This document shows positions 32,122 through 41,328 of a stretch of 64,000 bases of DNA, in pieces; position 1 is the first letter of the stretch; each line of letters starts with the position of its first letter. The position numbers and the translations under genes were made by a program. Origin of the DNA: UBA5066 sp046331465 (GTDB lineage: Bacteria > Acidobacteriota > Thermoanaerobaculia > UBA5066). The notes under the pieces were generated by a model. It saw nothing but the letters and a program-made list of their open reading frames with translations. It was not told where the DNA came from and ran no database searches. The stretch covers positions 1,612,001-1,676,000 of the forward strand of contig JAXLQV010000001.1 of the NCBI GenBank assembly GCA_046331465.1, read 5' to 3'.

Positions 32122-34136
32122 CGACGTCCGCCCTGCGGCGCGCGGCTCTCCTCGCGGCACTTCTCCCGCGGCTTCTCGCGGCGGCGGAGCCCGCGAGGAG
32201 GGTCGACGTCTCGGAGGACTTCTCCGTCGTCCTCGACGGGGGGGCGATCGTCGTCGAGGCGCGACCGCTCGAGGGGGAGGCCCCGGCGGACTTCGCGCGC
32301 CGGGTCTCGCGGGACGACGCGTCGGCCGCGAAGCTCCTTTCGCTCGCGGCGCCCCCGTCGCGGACCCGGACGATCCTCCTCCCCTACGCGGGCCTCTCCG
32401 ACGAGACGCGGTTCGCCGCGGTGCGCGCCCTCTTCCCGTCCGACGTCCGGGCGACGATCGGCTGGCTCCACGTCGCCGTCGGCACCGAGTCGCTCGCCTC
32501 GATCGCGACCTGGTTCGCGGGCGACCCGGGCCTCGCGGCGCGCCTCGCCGAGCTGAACGGTCTCGGGGCGGAGGCGCCGCGCGGGACGGTCGTGAAGGTC
32601 CCGGTCGAGTACCTCCTCCCGCCGTTCCGCGACGCCGAGCCGATCCCCGACGAGGAGCCGCCACGCCTCGAGTACGGCGTCGACGAGAAGGGGAAGTTCG
32701 CGGTCTACCGCCTGAAGCGGAAGGAGGCGCTCTACTCCGCCGTCGTCGTCCGGTTCACCGGCCGCCTCCACGCCGCGGACGTCATCGAGCTCGCGCTGAA
32801 GATCGCGATCCGGTCGGGGATCGAGGACGTCCACGGGATCCCGGTCGGCTTCCCCGTGAAGATCCCGCTCGAGTACCTCTCGGAGGAGTTCCTCCCGCCC
32901 GACGACCCGAAGGTCGTCGAGCGGGAGAAGGAGCGGGCCGAGGCGGCCCTCTTCGCCGTCCCGACGGCGGCGCGGGGCCTCGCCGGCGTCCGCGTCGTCC
33001 TCGACGCGGGCCACGGCGGGCGCGACACCGGCACCCTCCACCAGGGCGTCTGGGAGTCGACCTACGTCTACGACGTCGCCTCCCGCCTCCGGAGGGTCCT
33101 CCTCGAGACGACGCGGGCCGAGGTGGTGATGACGACGCGCGAGCCGGGACTCGGCTGGGAGATCCCCGACGCCGGCCCGCTCTCGGACCGCAAGGGGCGG
33201 GTCCTCCTGACGGACCCTCCCTACCGGCTCGACGACCCCGTCGCGGGGGTGAACCTCCGCTGGTACCTCGCGAACGCGATCCTCAGGAGGCCCGGGCCGG
33301 GCGGCCGGCCGATCCCTCCGGAGAAGACCGTCTTCCTCTCGATCCACGCCGACTCGCTCCACCCCTCGGTCCGCGGCGCGATGGTGTACGTCCCGGGAGA
33401 GCGCTTCCTCCGCGCGAGCTACGGCCGCGACACGCCCTTCTACCGGACCTTCCGCGAGGTGCGCGACGAGCCGGTCGTCTCGTTCACGAAGAAGGAGAGG
33501 GTCCTCGCCGAGGGCGCCTCGAACGGGCTCGCCGAGAAGCTCGTCGGCGCGTTCCGCCGGAGGAATCTCCCGGTGCACCAGTTCCGCCCCGTGAGGACGC
33601 ACGTCATCCGGTCCGGGCGCGAGTGGGTGCCGGCGGTCCTCCGGTACAACCGGATCCCGAACCGCGTCCTCTTCGAGCTCTCGAACCTCTCGAACGACGA
33701 GGACCGCGCGCTGACCCGGACGAAGGAGTTCCGCCAGCAGGCCGCCGAGGCGCTCGCGGAGGGGCTCGTCGCGTTCTTCGGCGGCGCGGAGCTCCCGGAA
33801 CGGAAGGGGCCGCTCCCGCCCGGGACGGCCTCGCCCGCCGAAGCGACGCCGGCGGCCCGGCCGCCGGCGTCGGCGACTGCGGAGCGTGCCGTCCCGTCAC
33901 CCGTCGTTCCCGTGCACCCGGCCCGGCCGCTGCGCGTCGTCGCGGAGGGCGCTCCGCCGGTCGAGGTGGCCGGCCCGTGGCCGGAGATCGCGGGGCCGTG
34001 GCTCCCGCGTCCGACGGCGGCCCCGGCGAAGCCGGCGGCGACGGCCCGGCCGGGCGCGAAACCGACGGTCAGGCCGACGCCGAGGCCGACGCCCCGGCCG
34101 ACACCGAAGCCGAAGCGCCGGCGCCACGGCGGCTAG
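32118..34136 (+). CDS. N-acetylmuramoyl-L-alanine amidase (Amidase_3) with long N-terminal region
   Basis: The 672-residue protein has a hydrophobic signal-like N-terminus (LRRAALLAALLPRLLAAAEPARR), an unassigned region to about 290 with a LysM-like stretch (IGWLHVAVGTESLASIATWF ... GTVVKVP, about 115-155), and an Amidase_3 domain from about 293 to 555: VRVVLDAGHGGRDTG (zinc His and Glu-bearing helix later), LSIHADSLHP, and a substrate strand VLFELSNLSNDEDR. These enzymes cut the amide between muramic acid and the stem peptide in the periplasm. The end is Pro/Ala-rich with a tandem R-P-T-P segment and a basic tail. The TTG start overlaps the gatA stop, so it depends on gatA translation; no better start is seen. 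It converges with the EamA gene and shares four bases with it. Confidence 0.85.
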   Translation: MTTSALRRAALLAALLPRLLAAAEPARRVDVSEDFSVVLDGGAIVVEARPLEGEAPADFARRVSRDDASAAKLLSLAAPPSRTRTILLPYAGLSDETRFAAVRALFPSDVRATIGWLHVAVGTESLASIATWFAGDPGLAARLAELNGLGAEAPRGTVVKVPVEYLLPPFRDAEPIPDEEPPRLEYGVDEKGKFAVYRLKRKEALYSAVVVRFTGRLHAADVIELALKIAIRSGIEDVHGIPVGFPVKIPLEYLSEEFLPPDDPKVVEREKERAEAALFAVPTAARGLAGVRVVLDAGHGGRDTGTLHQGVWESTYVYDVASRLRRVLLETTRAEVVMTTREPGLGWEIPDAGPLSDRKGRVLLTDPPYRLDDPVAGVNLRWYLANAILRRPGPGGRPIPPEKTVFLSIHADSLHPSVRGAMVYVPGERFLRASYGRDTPFYRTFREVRDEPVVSFTKKERVLAEGASNGLAEKLVGAFRRRNLPVHQFRPVRTHVIRSGREWVPAVLRYNRIPNRVLFELSNLSNDEDRALTRTKEFRQQAAEALAEGLVAFFGGAELPERKGPLPPGTASPAEATPAARPPASATAERAVPSPVVPVHPARPLRVVAEGAPPVEVAGPWPEIAGPWLPRPTAAPAKPAATARPGAKPTVRPTPRPTPRPTPKPKRRRHGG

Positions 34137-35050
34137 CCGGGCGCGGCTGGAGCGCCGGCCCGGCCCTGCCCGGCGCGCGCCAGCGCGAGTCCGGAGAGGA
34201 CGACCGCGGCCGAGGCGATCTTGGCTCCGGAGAAGCGTTCCCCGGTCCAGAGCGCGGACGAGACGCCCGCGAGGACCGGCACGAGGACGCCGAAGCGCGT
34301 CGTCGTCGCCACGCCGAGGACGGCGAGGGAGCTCGCCCAGAGCCGGAAGGAGACGTAGAGCGGGAAGACGGCCGAGAGGACGAGGATGACCCACGTCCCG
34401 GGCGGGACGGCCCCGTAGTCCTGCCGGAGCATGGACGGGAGGCACCAGGCGAGGAGGACGGGAGTCCCGAGGAGGAACGTCGTCGCGAGGGCGGTCGCGT
34501 ACGGGATCCGGGTCGAGAGTCGCGACGACGCGACGCTGTACCCCGCCCAGAGCGTCGCCGACGCGAGGCAGAGGAGGTTCCCGGAGAGGCCGCCGAGGTC
34601 GGCCGACCCGTGCGCGGAGTAGAGGAAGCCGGCGACGCCGAGCCACGCGACGACCGTGCCGGCCGCGGCGACCCGCGGGATCCGCTCGTAGCCGAGCGTG
34701 GCGACGAAGAGGAGCGCGAGGAGGGGGGAGACGGAGTTCAGGAGGGCGGCCGCGAAGCCGCTCGTCCGCGAGACGCCGACCGCGAAGATCGGCTGGTAGA
34801 CGCCGATCCCGACCAGGGCGAGGAGGAGGCCGTACCGGCGCAGGCCGGGCGGCGGGAGGAAGGGCGCGCCGTTCCGGGCCGCCCAGCCGAGGATGAGCGC
34901 CGCGGCGACCACGAACCTCCATCCGGTGTAGGCGAGGGGCGAGAAGGAGCGGTAGGCGATCTTGGTCGCCGGGTAGTTCACGCCCCAGACGACGACGCAG
35001 AAGAAGGCGCCGAGGAGAGCCTGCGAGCGGGCGCTGGAAGGGCCGGGCAC
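34133..35050 (-). CDS. EamA/DMT-family transporter (first copy)
   Basis: The 305-residue integral membrane protein has ten predicted membrane helices arranged as two EamA halves (about 10-140 and 155-290), including VVVWGVNYPATKIAYRSFSPL near the start and LVPVLAGVSSALWTGERF in the second half. DMT transporters of this group export amino acids, nucleosides or other metabolites; substrate is unknown. The start is GTG at 35050, with AGGAGA on the minus strand about 6 nt upstream. Its AT-rich promoter area overlaps the plus-strand promoter of the ABC genes. The 3' end overlaps the amidase gene by the four bases CTAG, giving both genes a shared TAG stop. Confidence 0.85.
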   Translation of the reverse strand: MPGPSSARSQALLGAFFCVVVWGVNYPATKIAYRSFSPLAYTGWRFVVAAALILGWAARNGAPFLPPPGLRRYGLLLALVGIGVYQPIFAVGVSRTSGFAAALLNSVSPLLALLFVATLGYERIPRVAAAGTVVAWLGVAGFLYSAHGSADLGGLSGNLLCLASATLWAGYSVASSRLSTRIPYATALATTFLLGTPVLLAWCLPSMLRQDYGAVPPGTWVILVLSAVFPLYVSFRLWASSLAVLGVATTTRFGVLVPVLAGVSSALWTGERFSGAKIASAAVVLSGLALARAGQGRAGAPAAPG

Positions 35051-35062
35051 GTCGATCTCCTC

Positions 35063-35071
35063 TGCTATATT
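35063..35071 (+). promoter_or_regulatory. Extended -10 (TGCTATATT) of the ABC operon
   Basis: TGCTATATT is the best extended -10 match in the window, about 75 nt before the ABC ATPase ATG. The same AT-rich patch likely serves the divergent EamA gene. Confidence 0.55.
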
Positions 35072-35145
35072 GCCGCTGCTTTCGCGGTGGAGCGCCGCGC
35101 CCGGTGGCGCCGCGCCCCGCCCGTCCGCGGAGGGACAGCAAGACG

Positions 35146-36153
35146 ATGCTTGAGGTTGAAGCGCTCCGCAAGTCGTTCTACGGGACGGTGGCCGTCGACG
35201 ACGTCTCGTTCCGCGTCGAGAGCGGAGAGATCCTCGGCTTCCTCGGCCCGAACGGCGCGGGGAAGACGACCACGATGAGGATGATCACCGGCTTCCTCGA
35301 TCCGGGGTCGGGGAAGGTGACCGTCGACGGGATCGACGCCGCCGCCCGGCCGAAGGAGGCGAAGGCCCGGATCGGGTACCTCCCCGAGACCCTCGCGCTC
35401 TACCCCGAGATGCGCGTGCGGGAGTACGTGACGTACCGCGCCGAGCTCTGCGGCGTGCAGCGGAAGGAGACGAAGGCCCGCGTCGAGGACGCTCTCGCGA
35501 CCTGCTTCGTCGACGACGTGGCGCAGAAGCCGATCGGGAACCTCTCGAAGGGCTACCGGCAGCGCGTCGGTCTCGCCGCCGCCCTCGTCCACTCTCCGAA
35601 GGTCCTCGTCCTCGACGAGCCGACCGTCGGCCTCGACCCGCGGCAGATCGTGAAGGTCCGCGAGCTGATCCGGGACCTCCGGAAGGACCACACGATCCTC
35701 CTCTCCACCCACATCCTCCCCGAGGTCGAGCTCGTCTGCGACCGGGTCGTCATCATCGACCGCGGGAAGATCGTCGCCACCGGCACGCCCGAGACCCTTC
35801 GCCAGCAGCTGACGCAGGCGCCGGGCCTGGCCGTCGGGCTGAAGGGGGAGATCCCCGACGCCGACGGCGTCCTCCGGCAGCTCCCCGGCGTCGTGAGGGC
35901 CGCGCGGATGGGCGCAGGAGGAGAGACGCGGGTCCTCCTCGAGGCCGACCGGGGCGCCGACCTGCGCGAGGCCGTCTTCCGCGAGTGCGTCGCGCGCGGG
36001 TGGACGCTCCTCGAGCTCTCGTCGCGCCAGGCGACCCTCGAGGACGTCTTCGTCCGCCTCCTCGCGACGCGGGACGCCCAGGAGGACGCGAAGACGGACG
36101 AGCTCCCGGCCGCGGTCGAGGAGCAGGAGTCCCGCCCGGAGGAGCGGTCGTGA
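35146..36153 (+). CDS. ABC transporter ATP-binding protein, GldA-like
   Basis: The 335-residue ATPase has Walker A GPNGAGKTT, the signature LSKGYRQRV, Walker B VLVLDEPTVGLDP and switch His in LSTHILPEVE, followed by a C-terminal regulatory domain of about 100 residues. The order ATPase / GldF-type permease / GldG / DUF4340 is that of the Gld-type ABC system, known from gliding Bacteroidota and widespread, with unknown substrate, in other phyla. The ATG at 35146 is chosen because the family starts M-L-E-V-x-x-L-x-K and AGGGA precedes it; an upstream in-frame ATG at 35104 lacks both. The stop overlaps the permease start. Confidence 0.9.
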   Translation: MLEVEALRKSFYGTVAVDDVSFRVESGEILGFLGPNGAGKTTTMRMITGFLDPGSGKVTVDGIDAAARPKEAKARIGYLPETLALYPEMRVREYVTYRAELCGVQRKETKARVEDALATCFVDDVAQKPIGNLSKGYRQRVGLAAALVHSPKVLVLDEPTVGLDPRQIVKVRELIRDLRKDHTILLSTHILPEVELVCDRVVIIDRGKIVATGTPETLRQQLTQAPGLAVGLKGEIPDADGVLRQLPGVVRAARMGAGGETRVLLEADRGADLREAVFRECVARGWTLLELSSRQATLEDVFVRLLATRDAQEDAKTDELPAAVEEQESRPEERS

Positions 36154-36887
36154 AGGCGCTCCTCGCCGTCCTCAAGCGGGAGTTCCTCTCCTACTTCTTC
36201 TCGCCGCTCGCCTACGTGGTCCTGACGGCGTTCCTCTTCATCAACGGCTACGTCTTCTACGCGATCCTCCTCTCGCTCAACAGCCCGGAGACGTCGCGAC
36301 AGGAGCTGATGGCCCTCTTCTTCAAGAACGTCTTCTACTGGATCTTCATGATGCTCGTCTCGTCGATCGTGGCGATGCGGCTGATCTCCGAGGAGCGGAA
36401 GTCGGGCTCCATCGAGGCGCTCCTCACCGCGCCCGTCGGGGAGGCGACCGTCGTCGCCGGGAAGTTCCTCGGCGGCTTCACATTCTTCCTCTTCCTCTGG
36501 CTCCCGACGGTCGCCTACCCGGTCGCGCTCTCGCGCTACGGGCGGATCGACTTCGGCCCGATCGCCTCCGGCTACCTCGGCATCGCGCTCTTCGGGGCGC
36601 TCTTCATCGCGGCAGGGACGTTCGCCTCCTCGCTGACGAAGAACCAGATCATCGCGGCGATCGTCAGCTTCGTGATGATCCTCGCGATCTTCCTCGCCGG
36701 GATCTTCCGCGAGCTCGTCTCCGACCCGGTCCTCAGGGAGGCGCTCTCGTACCTGAACCTGATCGAGCACATGGACGACTTCGCCCGGGGCATCGTCGAC
36801 ACGCGGCGCGTCGTCTACGTCCTCTCGTCCGTCGTCTTCTTCCTCTTCCTCTCCACCCGGGCCCTTCAGGGCAACAAGGGGAAGTGA
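36150..36887 (+). CDS. ABC-2 type permease, GldF-like
   Basis: The 245-residue membrane protein has six predicted helices and the GldF-type features FFSPLAYVVLTAFLFINGY, EERKSGSIEALLTAPVGE and a last helix VLSSVVFFLFLSTRAL. It is the membrane half of the transporter with the preceding ATPase. The GTG start overlaps the ATPase stop by 4 nt and is the only start that keeps the usual short N-terminus (V-K-A-L-L-A-V-L-K-R-E). One base separates its stop from the GldG-like ATG. Confidence 0.88.
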   Translation: MKALLAVLKREFLSYFFSPLAYVVLTAFLFINGYVFYAILLSLNSPETSRQELMALFFKNVFYWIFMMLVSSIVAMRLISEERKSGSIEALLTAPVGEATVVAGKFLGGFTFFLFLWLPTVAYPVALSRYGRIDFGPIASGYLGIALFGALFIAAGTFASSLTKNQIIAAIVSFVMILAIFLAGIFRELVSDPVLREALSYLNLIEHMDDFARGIVDTRRVVYVLSSVVFFLFLSTRALQGNKGK

Positions 36888-36888
36888 G

Positions 36889-38325
36889 ATGGCCGAGAGC
36901 CGCACCGTCTACCGCGTCAACCTCGCCGTCGCCGTCCTCGTCGGGCTCGGCATCCTGGGCCTCGTCAACTGGCTCGGGGCGCGCCACTACCGCCGCTACG
37001 ACTGGACGAGCGCCGGGCTCTACACCCTCTCCCAGAAGTCGACGCAGGTCCTCGCGGGGCTGAAGCAGCCCGTGACCGTGACCGTCTTCCTGACGGAGGG
37101 GGCGCCGCTCTACTCGGAGACCCAGGAGCTGCTCAAGCGCTACAAGGCCGCCTCGCCCCTCGTGTCGGTCGAGACGCTGAACCCCGAGCGGAACCCGGCC
37201 CGGGCGCAGGCGTTCATGAAGGAGATGGGCGACACGCCGCTCTCCGTCGTCTTCCGGGCCGGCGACAAGAAGAAGGTCGTCCCGGTCGACGCCCTCGCCG
37301 AGTACGACTTCGCCCGCGCCCAGATGGGCGGCGAGCCGGCGCTGAAGGCCTTCAAGGGGGAGCAGGAGTTCACCGCCGCGATCCTCACCGTGACCCAGGA
37401 GAAGAGCCCGAGGGTCGTCTTCACGAAGGGCCACGGCGAGCGGCCGATCGCCGGGCGCGTCCGCGAGGGATACGAGCGGGTCGTCGACCTCCTCAAGCAG
37501 GACAACTGCACCGTCTCGGAGTGGGACAGCCTCGAGGCGCAGAAGGTGCCCGACGGCACGGACCTCGTCGTCGTCGCGGGCCCGCGCGCCGGGTTCACGT
37601 TCCCCGAGTCGGACGCCCTCAAGGCGTACCTCGCCGCGGGCGGGCGCGCCCTCCTCCTGCTCGACCCGGAGTTCTCTCCCGGGCCCGCGAACCGGCTCGT
37701 CGACCTCGGCCTCGGGCCGGTCCTCGAGGCGTACGGCGTGAAGCTCGGCGAGGACATCGTCGTCGACCCGAGGAACGCCCTTCCGCTCATGGGCCCCGAG
37801 ACGGTCGTCGCGCGGAGCTTCAAGGCGCACCCCGTCACGAAGCTCCTCACGGGCCTCCCGGTCGTCTTCCCCGTCGTCCGCTCCGTCTCCACGGCGGAGA
37901 AGGCGCCCGAGGGAGTGACGGCGCAGGTCCTCGTCGAGACGTCTGCGGACGGCTGGGGCGAGACGAACCTCGCCGACCTCGAGACGAAGGTCGAGAAGGA
38001 CGCCAAGGACGTCGCCGGGCCCGTTCCGCTCGCGGTCGCCGCGGAGGCGGCCGGGAAGAAGACGCGCCTGATCGTCGTCGGCGACGCGGACTTCGCCGCC
38101 AACGGAGGCATCTCGAACGCCGCGAACCTCTACCTCGTCACCTCCGCGTCGAACTGGCTCCTCGACCGCGAGTCGCTCATCTCGATCCCGCCGAAGTCGA
38201 CGGAGCAGGTCGCCGTCACGCTCTCGCGGGGCGACGTCGCGAAGATCACGCTCCTCGTCCTCCTGGTCCTCCCGGCGGCCGCGATCGCGCTCGGCATCCT
38301 CGTCTGGCTCAAGAGGAGGCGCTGA
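36889..38325 (+). CDS. GldG-like ABC-associated membrane protein
   Basis: The 478-residue protein has one N-terminal membrane helix (about 8-28, AVAVLVGLGILGLVNWLG), a large extracytoplasmic domain of the GldG / ABC_transp_aux family (DWTSAGLYTLSQKSTQVLAGLKQPVTVTVF, then a ThiJ-like Rossmann domain with TKGHGERPI and LLLLDPEF), and a C-terminal helix at about 450-470 before a basic tail. GldG works with GldF and GldA. The gene starts one base after the permease stop. The product probably captures or positions the transported substrate outside the membrane. Confidence 0.85.
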   Translation: MAESRTVYRVNLAVAVLVGLGILGLVNWLGARHYRRYDWTSAGLYTLSQKSTQVLAGLKQPVTVTVFLTEGAPLYSETQELLKRYKAASPLVSVETLNPERNPARAQAFMKEMGDTPLSVVFRAGDKKKVVPVDALAEYDFARAQMGGEPALKAFKGEQEFTAAILTVTQEKSPRVVFTKGHGERPIAGRVREGYERVVDLLKQDNCTVSEWDSLEAQKVPDGTDLVVVAGPRAGFTFPESDALKAYLAAGGRALLLLDPEFSPGPANRLVDLGLGPVLEAYGVKLGEDIVVDPRNALPLMGPETVVARSFKAHPVTKLLTGLPVVFPVVRSVSTAEKAPEGVTAQVLVETSADGWGETNLADLETKVEKDAKDVAGPVPLAVAAEAAGKKTRLIVVGDADFAANGGISNAANLYLVTSASNWLLDRESLISIPPKSTEQVAVTLSRGDVAKITLLVLLVLPAAAIALGILVWLKRRR

Positions 38326-38335
38326 GGAAGAGGCC

Positions 38336-39802
38336 ATGTCGACCCGGAAGCTCCTCGTCCTGACCGGCGTCTTCCTCGCGCTCCTCGCGTTCGTCGTCCT
38401 CTGGGAGAGGCACCAGCCGACCTCGGAGGAGGCGGCGAAGGCGAGGAAGCGCCTCCTCGACCTCGACACGAAGGAGGTCACCGGCCTCGTCCTCGAGCGC
38501 CCCGACCAGGCGAAGGTCGAGCTGGCCCGGAAGGACGGGAGGTGGCTGCTCGGCGGGCCGAAGGGCGGGGCCGCCGACGCCGTGACGGCCGACGGCCTCG
38601 TCTCCGACCTCGCGCGGCTCGACGTCGTGGGGGAGACCCGCACCGGCTTCGACCCGAAGGAGTACGGTCTCGACGCGCCGAGGGCGAAGGTCACGGTGTC
38701 GCTGAAGGACGGCTCCTCGCGCACGATCCTCTTCGGCGCGGCGATCCCGGGGGCCGACGCGACGGCCGCTTCCGAAGGGGGGCGGATCGGGTCGGTGAAG
38801 TTCGCGCCGATCGCCCAGCTGACGAAGCCCTACGACGAGTACCGCTCCCGGAGCCTCGTCGACGTCCCCTCCGCCGAGGTCACCCGCGTCACCGTGTCGC
38901 GCGGACCGAACCGGGTCGTCGTCTCCCGCGACGCCGCGCGCGGCTGGCGGCTCGAGCAGCCCGTGCAGGACCTCGCCTCGGCGACGTTCGTCGAGCAGCT
39001 CCTCGCCGACCTCGCCGGGGTGCGCGCCTCGGAGTTCCCCGCGGTCGGTCCGGCCGACCTCCCGAGGATCGGGCTCGCGCCGCCGGCGAACGAGGTCGTC
39101 CTCGAGAAGTCCGGCGCCGTCGTCGCGCGGCTCGCGTTCGGGGCCGCGAAGGCCGACGCCGCGGGCAAGGTCTACGCGAGCCGCGACGGGGTCGTCATGG
39201 TCGTCGACGACCGGGCGCAGGAGAGCCTGGGCAAGGAGCTCTCGGCCTTCCGCGAGGGCCGGCTCCTGCCGCTCGACCCCTGGCTCGTGACGAGGGTCGT
39301 CTTCGAGAGCCCGGCGCTTCGCGCCGGGGCCGAGAAGCTCGACGGAGCCTGGCGCTCGGCCGGGCGCGAGATCGGCGCCGCGACGGCCGAGGACCTCCTC
39401 GACCGCCTCTCGCGGGCCGAGGTCCGCCGGTTCGTCCCTTCGAAGGAGCTCGCGTCGATCGGGCTCGCGTCGACCAGGAAGAGCAGGCCGGTCCCCGCCG
39501 GCACGGTCGAGGTCGTCCTCGAGAAGGCGAAGGAGCCCGTCCAGGTCGCGTTCTTCCTCCCGGCCGGCCTCGCGGCGGAGAAGGGCGTGGCGGCGCAGGT
39601 CACCGGGCGCGCGGACACGCTCGTCGTCGACTCCTCGGTGTGGGACGACGTCCGCTCGCTGGCGGCGCAGCTCAGGACCGCCGCCGACGCGCCGCCGCCC
39701 GCTCCCGCCGCGACCGCGACGCCCGGGCCGAAGCCCGGCGCGCCGAAGGCCGCGACCGGGGCGCCGGCCCCGCCCGCGGGCACGGCCGCAGCGCCGCGGT
39801 GA
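38336..39802 (+). CDS. DUF4340 protein, fourth gene of the Gld-type system
   Basis: The 488-residue protein has one N-terminal membrane helix (about 5-22) and repeated beta-rich DUF4340 units, for example ITGLVLERPDQAKVELARKDGRWLL-like and EVTRVTVSRGPNRVVVSRDAARGWRL strands, then an Ala/Pro-rich tail. DUF4340 proteins regularly follow gldF-gldG type genes and are thought to be part of the same envelope complex; the biochemical role is unknown. The ATG is 10 nt past the GldG stop with GGAAGAGG as ribosome binding site. It ends the operon and converges with the pentapeptide gene. Confidence 0.82.
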   Translation: MSTRKLLVLTGVFLALLAFVVLWERHQPTSEEAAKARKRLLDLDTKEVTGLVLERPDQAKVELARKDGRWLLGGPKGGAADAVTADGLVSDLARLDVVGETRTGFDPKEYGLDAPRAKVTVSLKDGSSRTILFGAAIPGADATAASEGGRIGSVKFAPIAQLTKPYDEYRSRSLVDVPSAEVTRVTVSRGPNRVVVSRDAARGWRLEQPVQDLASATFVEQLLADLAGVRASEFPAVGPADLPRIGLAPPANEVVLEKSGAVVARLAFGAAKADAAGKVYASRDGVVMVVDDRAQESLGKELSAFREGRLLPLDPWLVTRVVFESPALRAGAEKLDGAWRSAGREIGAATAEDLLDRLSRAEVRRFVPSKELASIGLASTRKSRPVPAGTVEVVLEKAKEPVQVAFFLPAGLAAEKGVAAQVTGRADTLVVDSSVWDDVRSLAAQLRTAADAPPPAPAATATPGPKPGAPKAATGAPAPPAGTAAAPR

Positions 39803-39812
39803 GAGCGCCCGC

Positions 39813-41297
39813 CTAACCTTTCTTCGGCGGTTCGACGGGCTCGTCGGCCGCCCGCGCGGGGCGCGTCGCGACGGAGCGGTCGCGCTCCGAGGCCTGCCGC
39901 TCGAGCTGGGCGACGCGGGCCTTCCGCTCGAGCTCCTTCCGGTCGTCCACCCTGTCGACCTTCTTCTTCGACGAGGAGAGGAGCGAGCCGGCGGCGAGGA
40001 CGAGCTTCAGGTGGAGCTGCCCCGTGAACTTCGTCCCGTCGCCCCGGGCGCCGACGAAGTTGCTCCCGCCGAGCTTCGCCTCTGAGAAGTCGGCGTGGGA
40101 GACGTTCGCTCCCTTGAAGTACGCCCCCTCGAGGACCGCCCCGACGAGGTTCGAGAATCGGAAGTCGGAGCCGGTGAAGTCCGCGTCGGCGCACTCGGCC
40201 CCAACGAGGTTCGTCCCGGAGAAGTCGGCGCCGGGGGCGAGGACGCCCCCCATCCGCGCCCGCTTCAGGTTCGCCCGGCGAAGCGTGGCCCCGTCGAGGT
40301 GCGCCCTCTGGAAGATGCCCCCCTCAAGGTTCGCCTCGGTCAGGTCGGCTTTCGTCAGGTCCGCCTCGGTGTAGTTGCCGCCGCGGAGGTTCGCGCCGAC
40401 GCCGATCGCCTCCGCGAGCTTCGCGCCCGTGAAGTTCGGGAACTTCAGCTTCGGCGTCCGCAGGTCGAGCTTCTCGAGGTTCGCCTGCGTCAGGTCGGTC
40501 TCCTCGAGGAGGGCGCCGAGGAAGATCGACTTCCGGAGGTCGGCGCCGCGGAAGCAGGTCTTCCGGAGGATCGCGTCGGAGAGGTTGCACGCCTGCGCGA
40601 CGACCCTCTCGAGGTCGGAGGAGGTGAGGTCGGCCCCGCTGAGGTCCGCCCCGGTGAGGTTCGCGCCGCGGAAGGTGATCCGGTGCCCCTTGATGCCGCG
40701 GAAGGTCGTCCCCGCGAGCTTGGCGTCGCGGAAGTACGAGAGGGTCAGCGTCGACTTGTCGAAGTTCCCGCGCTGGTACGTGATGCCGTCGAAGATCGCC
40801 TGCGACAGGTCGCACTCCTCGAAGACGCATCCGTCGATGATGACGCCGCGGAAGTTCGCGGCGACGAGCCGGCTGAAGGAGAACGTCGTCCCGCTGAACG
40901 TCGACCCCTCGAGCTTCGCCCCCGTCATGTCGCAGGCCGTCAGGTTCGCCTCGCGCACGGAGGCGTTCTTCAGGTTTACCCCCCGGAGCGCGGCCCCGAC
41001 CATCTGCACCTTGTCGAGCGTCTGGTACTCGAGGTCGGTGTCGGAGAGGTCGGCGCGCTGAAGGCTCGCGCCGCGGAGCGACGTCCCCTGCAGGTGCGCC
41101 TGCGCGAGGTTCGCGCCGTCGAGCTTCGCCCCGTCGAGCTTCGTCCGCGAGAAGTCCGCGCCGGAGAGGTTCTTCCCGGAGAGGTCGACCTCGACGAGGG
41201 AGATGTCGGTGAAGTCCGGCGTGATTCCCGGGTGCTCCTGCCGCCAGGTGTTCCAGTCCGCGCCCTTCAGGGCGTCGAGGTGTTCTTGGCTCGCCAT
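39813..41297 (-). CDS. Pentapeptide-repeat protein
   Basis: Of 494 residues, about 35-425 are pentapeptide repeats of the A(D/N)LXX type (GADFSRTKLDGAKLDGANLA; NLTGADLSGADLTSSDL), some 75-78 units, predicted to form a long right-handed quadrilateral beta-helix. A 34-residue cap (DALKGADWNTWRQEHPGI) precedes it. A charged helical tail from about 440 (SSSKKKVDRVDDRKELERKARVAQLERQ) follows. Shorter relatives such as MfpA and Qnr mimic DNA and shield gyrase, but most have unknown roles. No signal peptide. The start is ATG at 41297; a -10 box TAGACT lies 8 nt upstream, without a ribosome binding site. It is divergent from, and shares a 30-nt promoter region with, the AAA ATPase. Confidence 0.9.
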   Translation of the reverse strand: MASQEHLDALKGADWNTWRQEHPGITPDFTDISLVEVDLSGKNLSGADFSRTKLDGAKLDGANLAQAHLQGTSLRGASLQRADLSDTDLEYQTLDKVQMVGAALRGVNLKNASVREANLTACDMTGAKLEGSTFSGTTFSFSRLVAANFRGVIIDGCVFEECDLSQAIFDGITYQRGNFDKSTLTLSYFRDAKLAGTTFRGIKGHRITFRGANLTGADLSGADLTSSDLERVVAQACNLSDAILRKTCFRGADLRKSIFLGALLEETDLTQANLEKLDLRTPKLKFPNFTGAKLAEAIGVGANLRGGNYTEADLTKADLTEANLEGGIFQRAHLDGATLRRANLKRARMGGVLAPGADFSGTNLVGAECADADFTGSDFRFSNLVGAVLEGAYFKGANVSHADFSEAKLGGSNFVGARGDGTKFTGQLHLKLVLAAGSLLSSSKKKVDRVDDRKELERKARVAQLERQASERDRSVATRPARAADEPVEPPKKG

Positions 41298-41305
41298 GAC
41301 GCGCT

Positions 41306-41322
41306 AGTCTACCGTCTAGAAT
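41306..41322. promoter_or_regulatory. Back-to-back -10 boxes for pentapeptide and AAA genes
   Basis: TAGACT on the minus strand (41311-41306) ends 8 nt before the pentapeptide ATG; TAGAAT on the plus strand (41317-41322) ends 6 nt before the AAA ATPase ATG. Neither gene has a ribosome binding site, so both mRNAs would be leaderless, with interleaved promoters. Confidence 0.5.
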
Positions 41323-41328
41323 CGCCCC

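Noticed and set aside
34060..34120. Tandem R-P-T-P codons in the amidase tail as a CRISPR or mobile-element repeat
   Set aside because: They are in-frame low-complexity coding repeats with no spacers or terminal inverted repeats.
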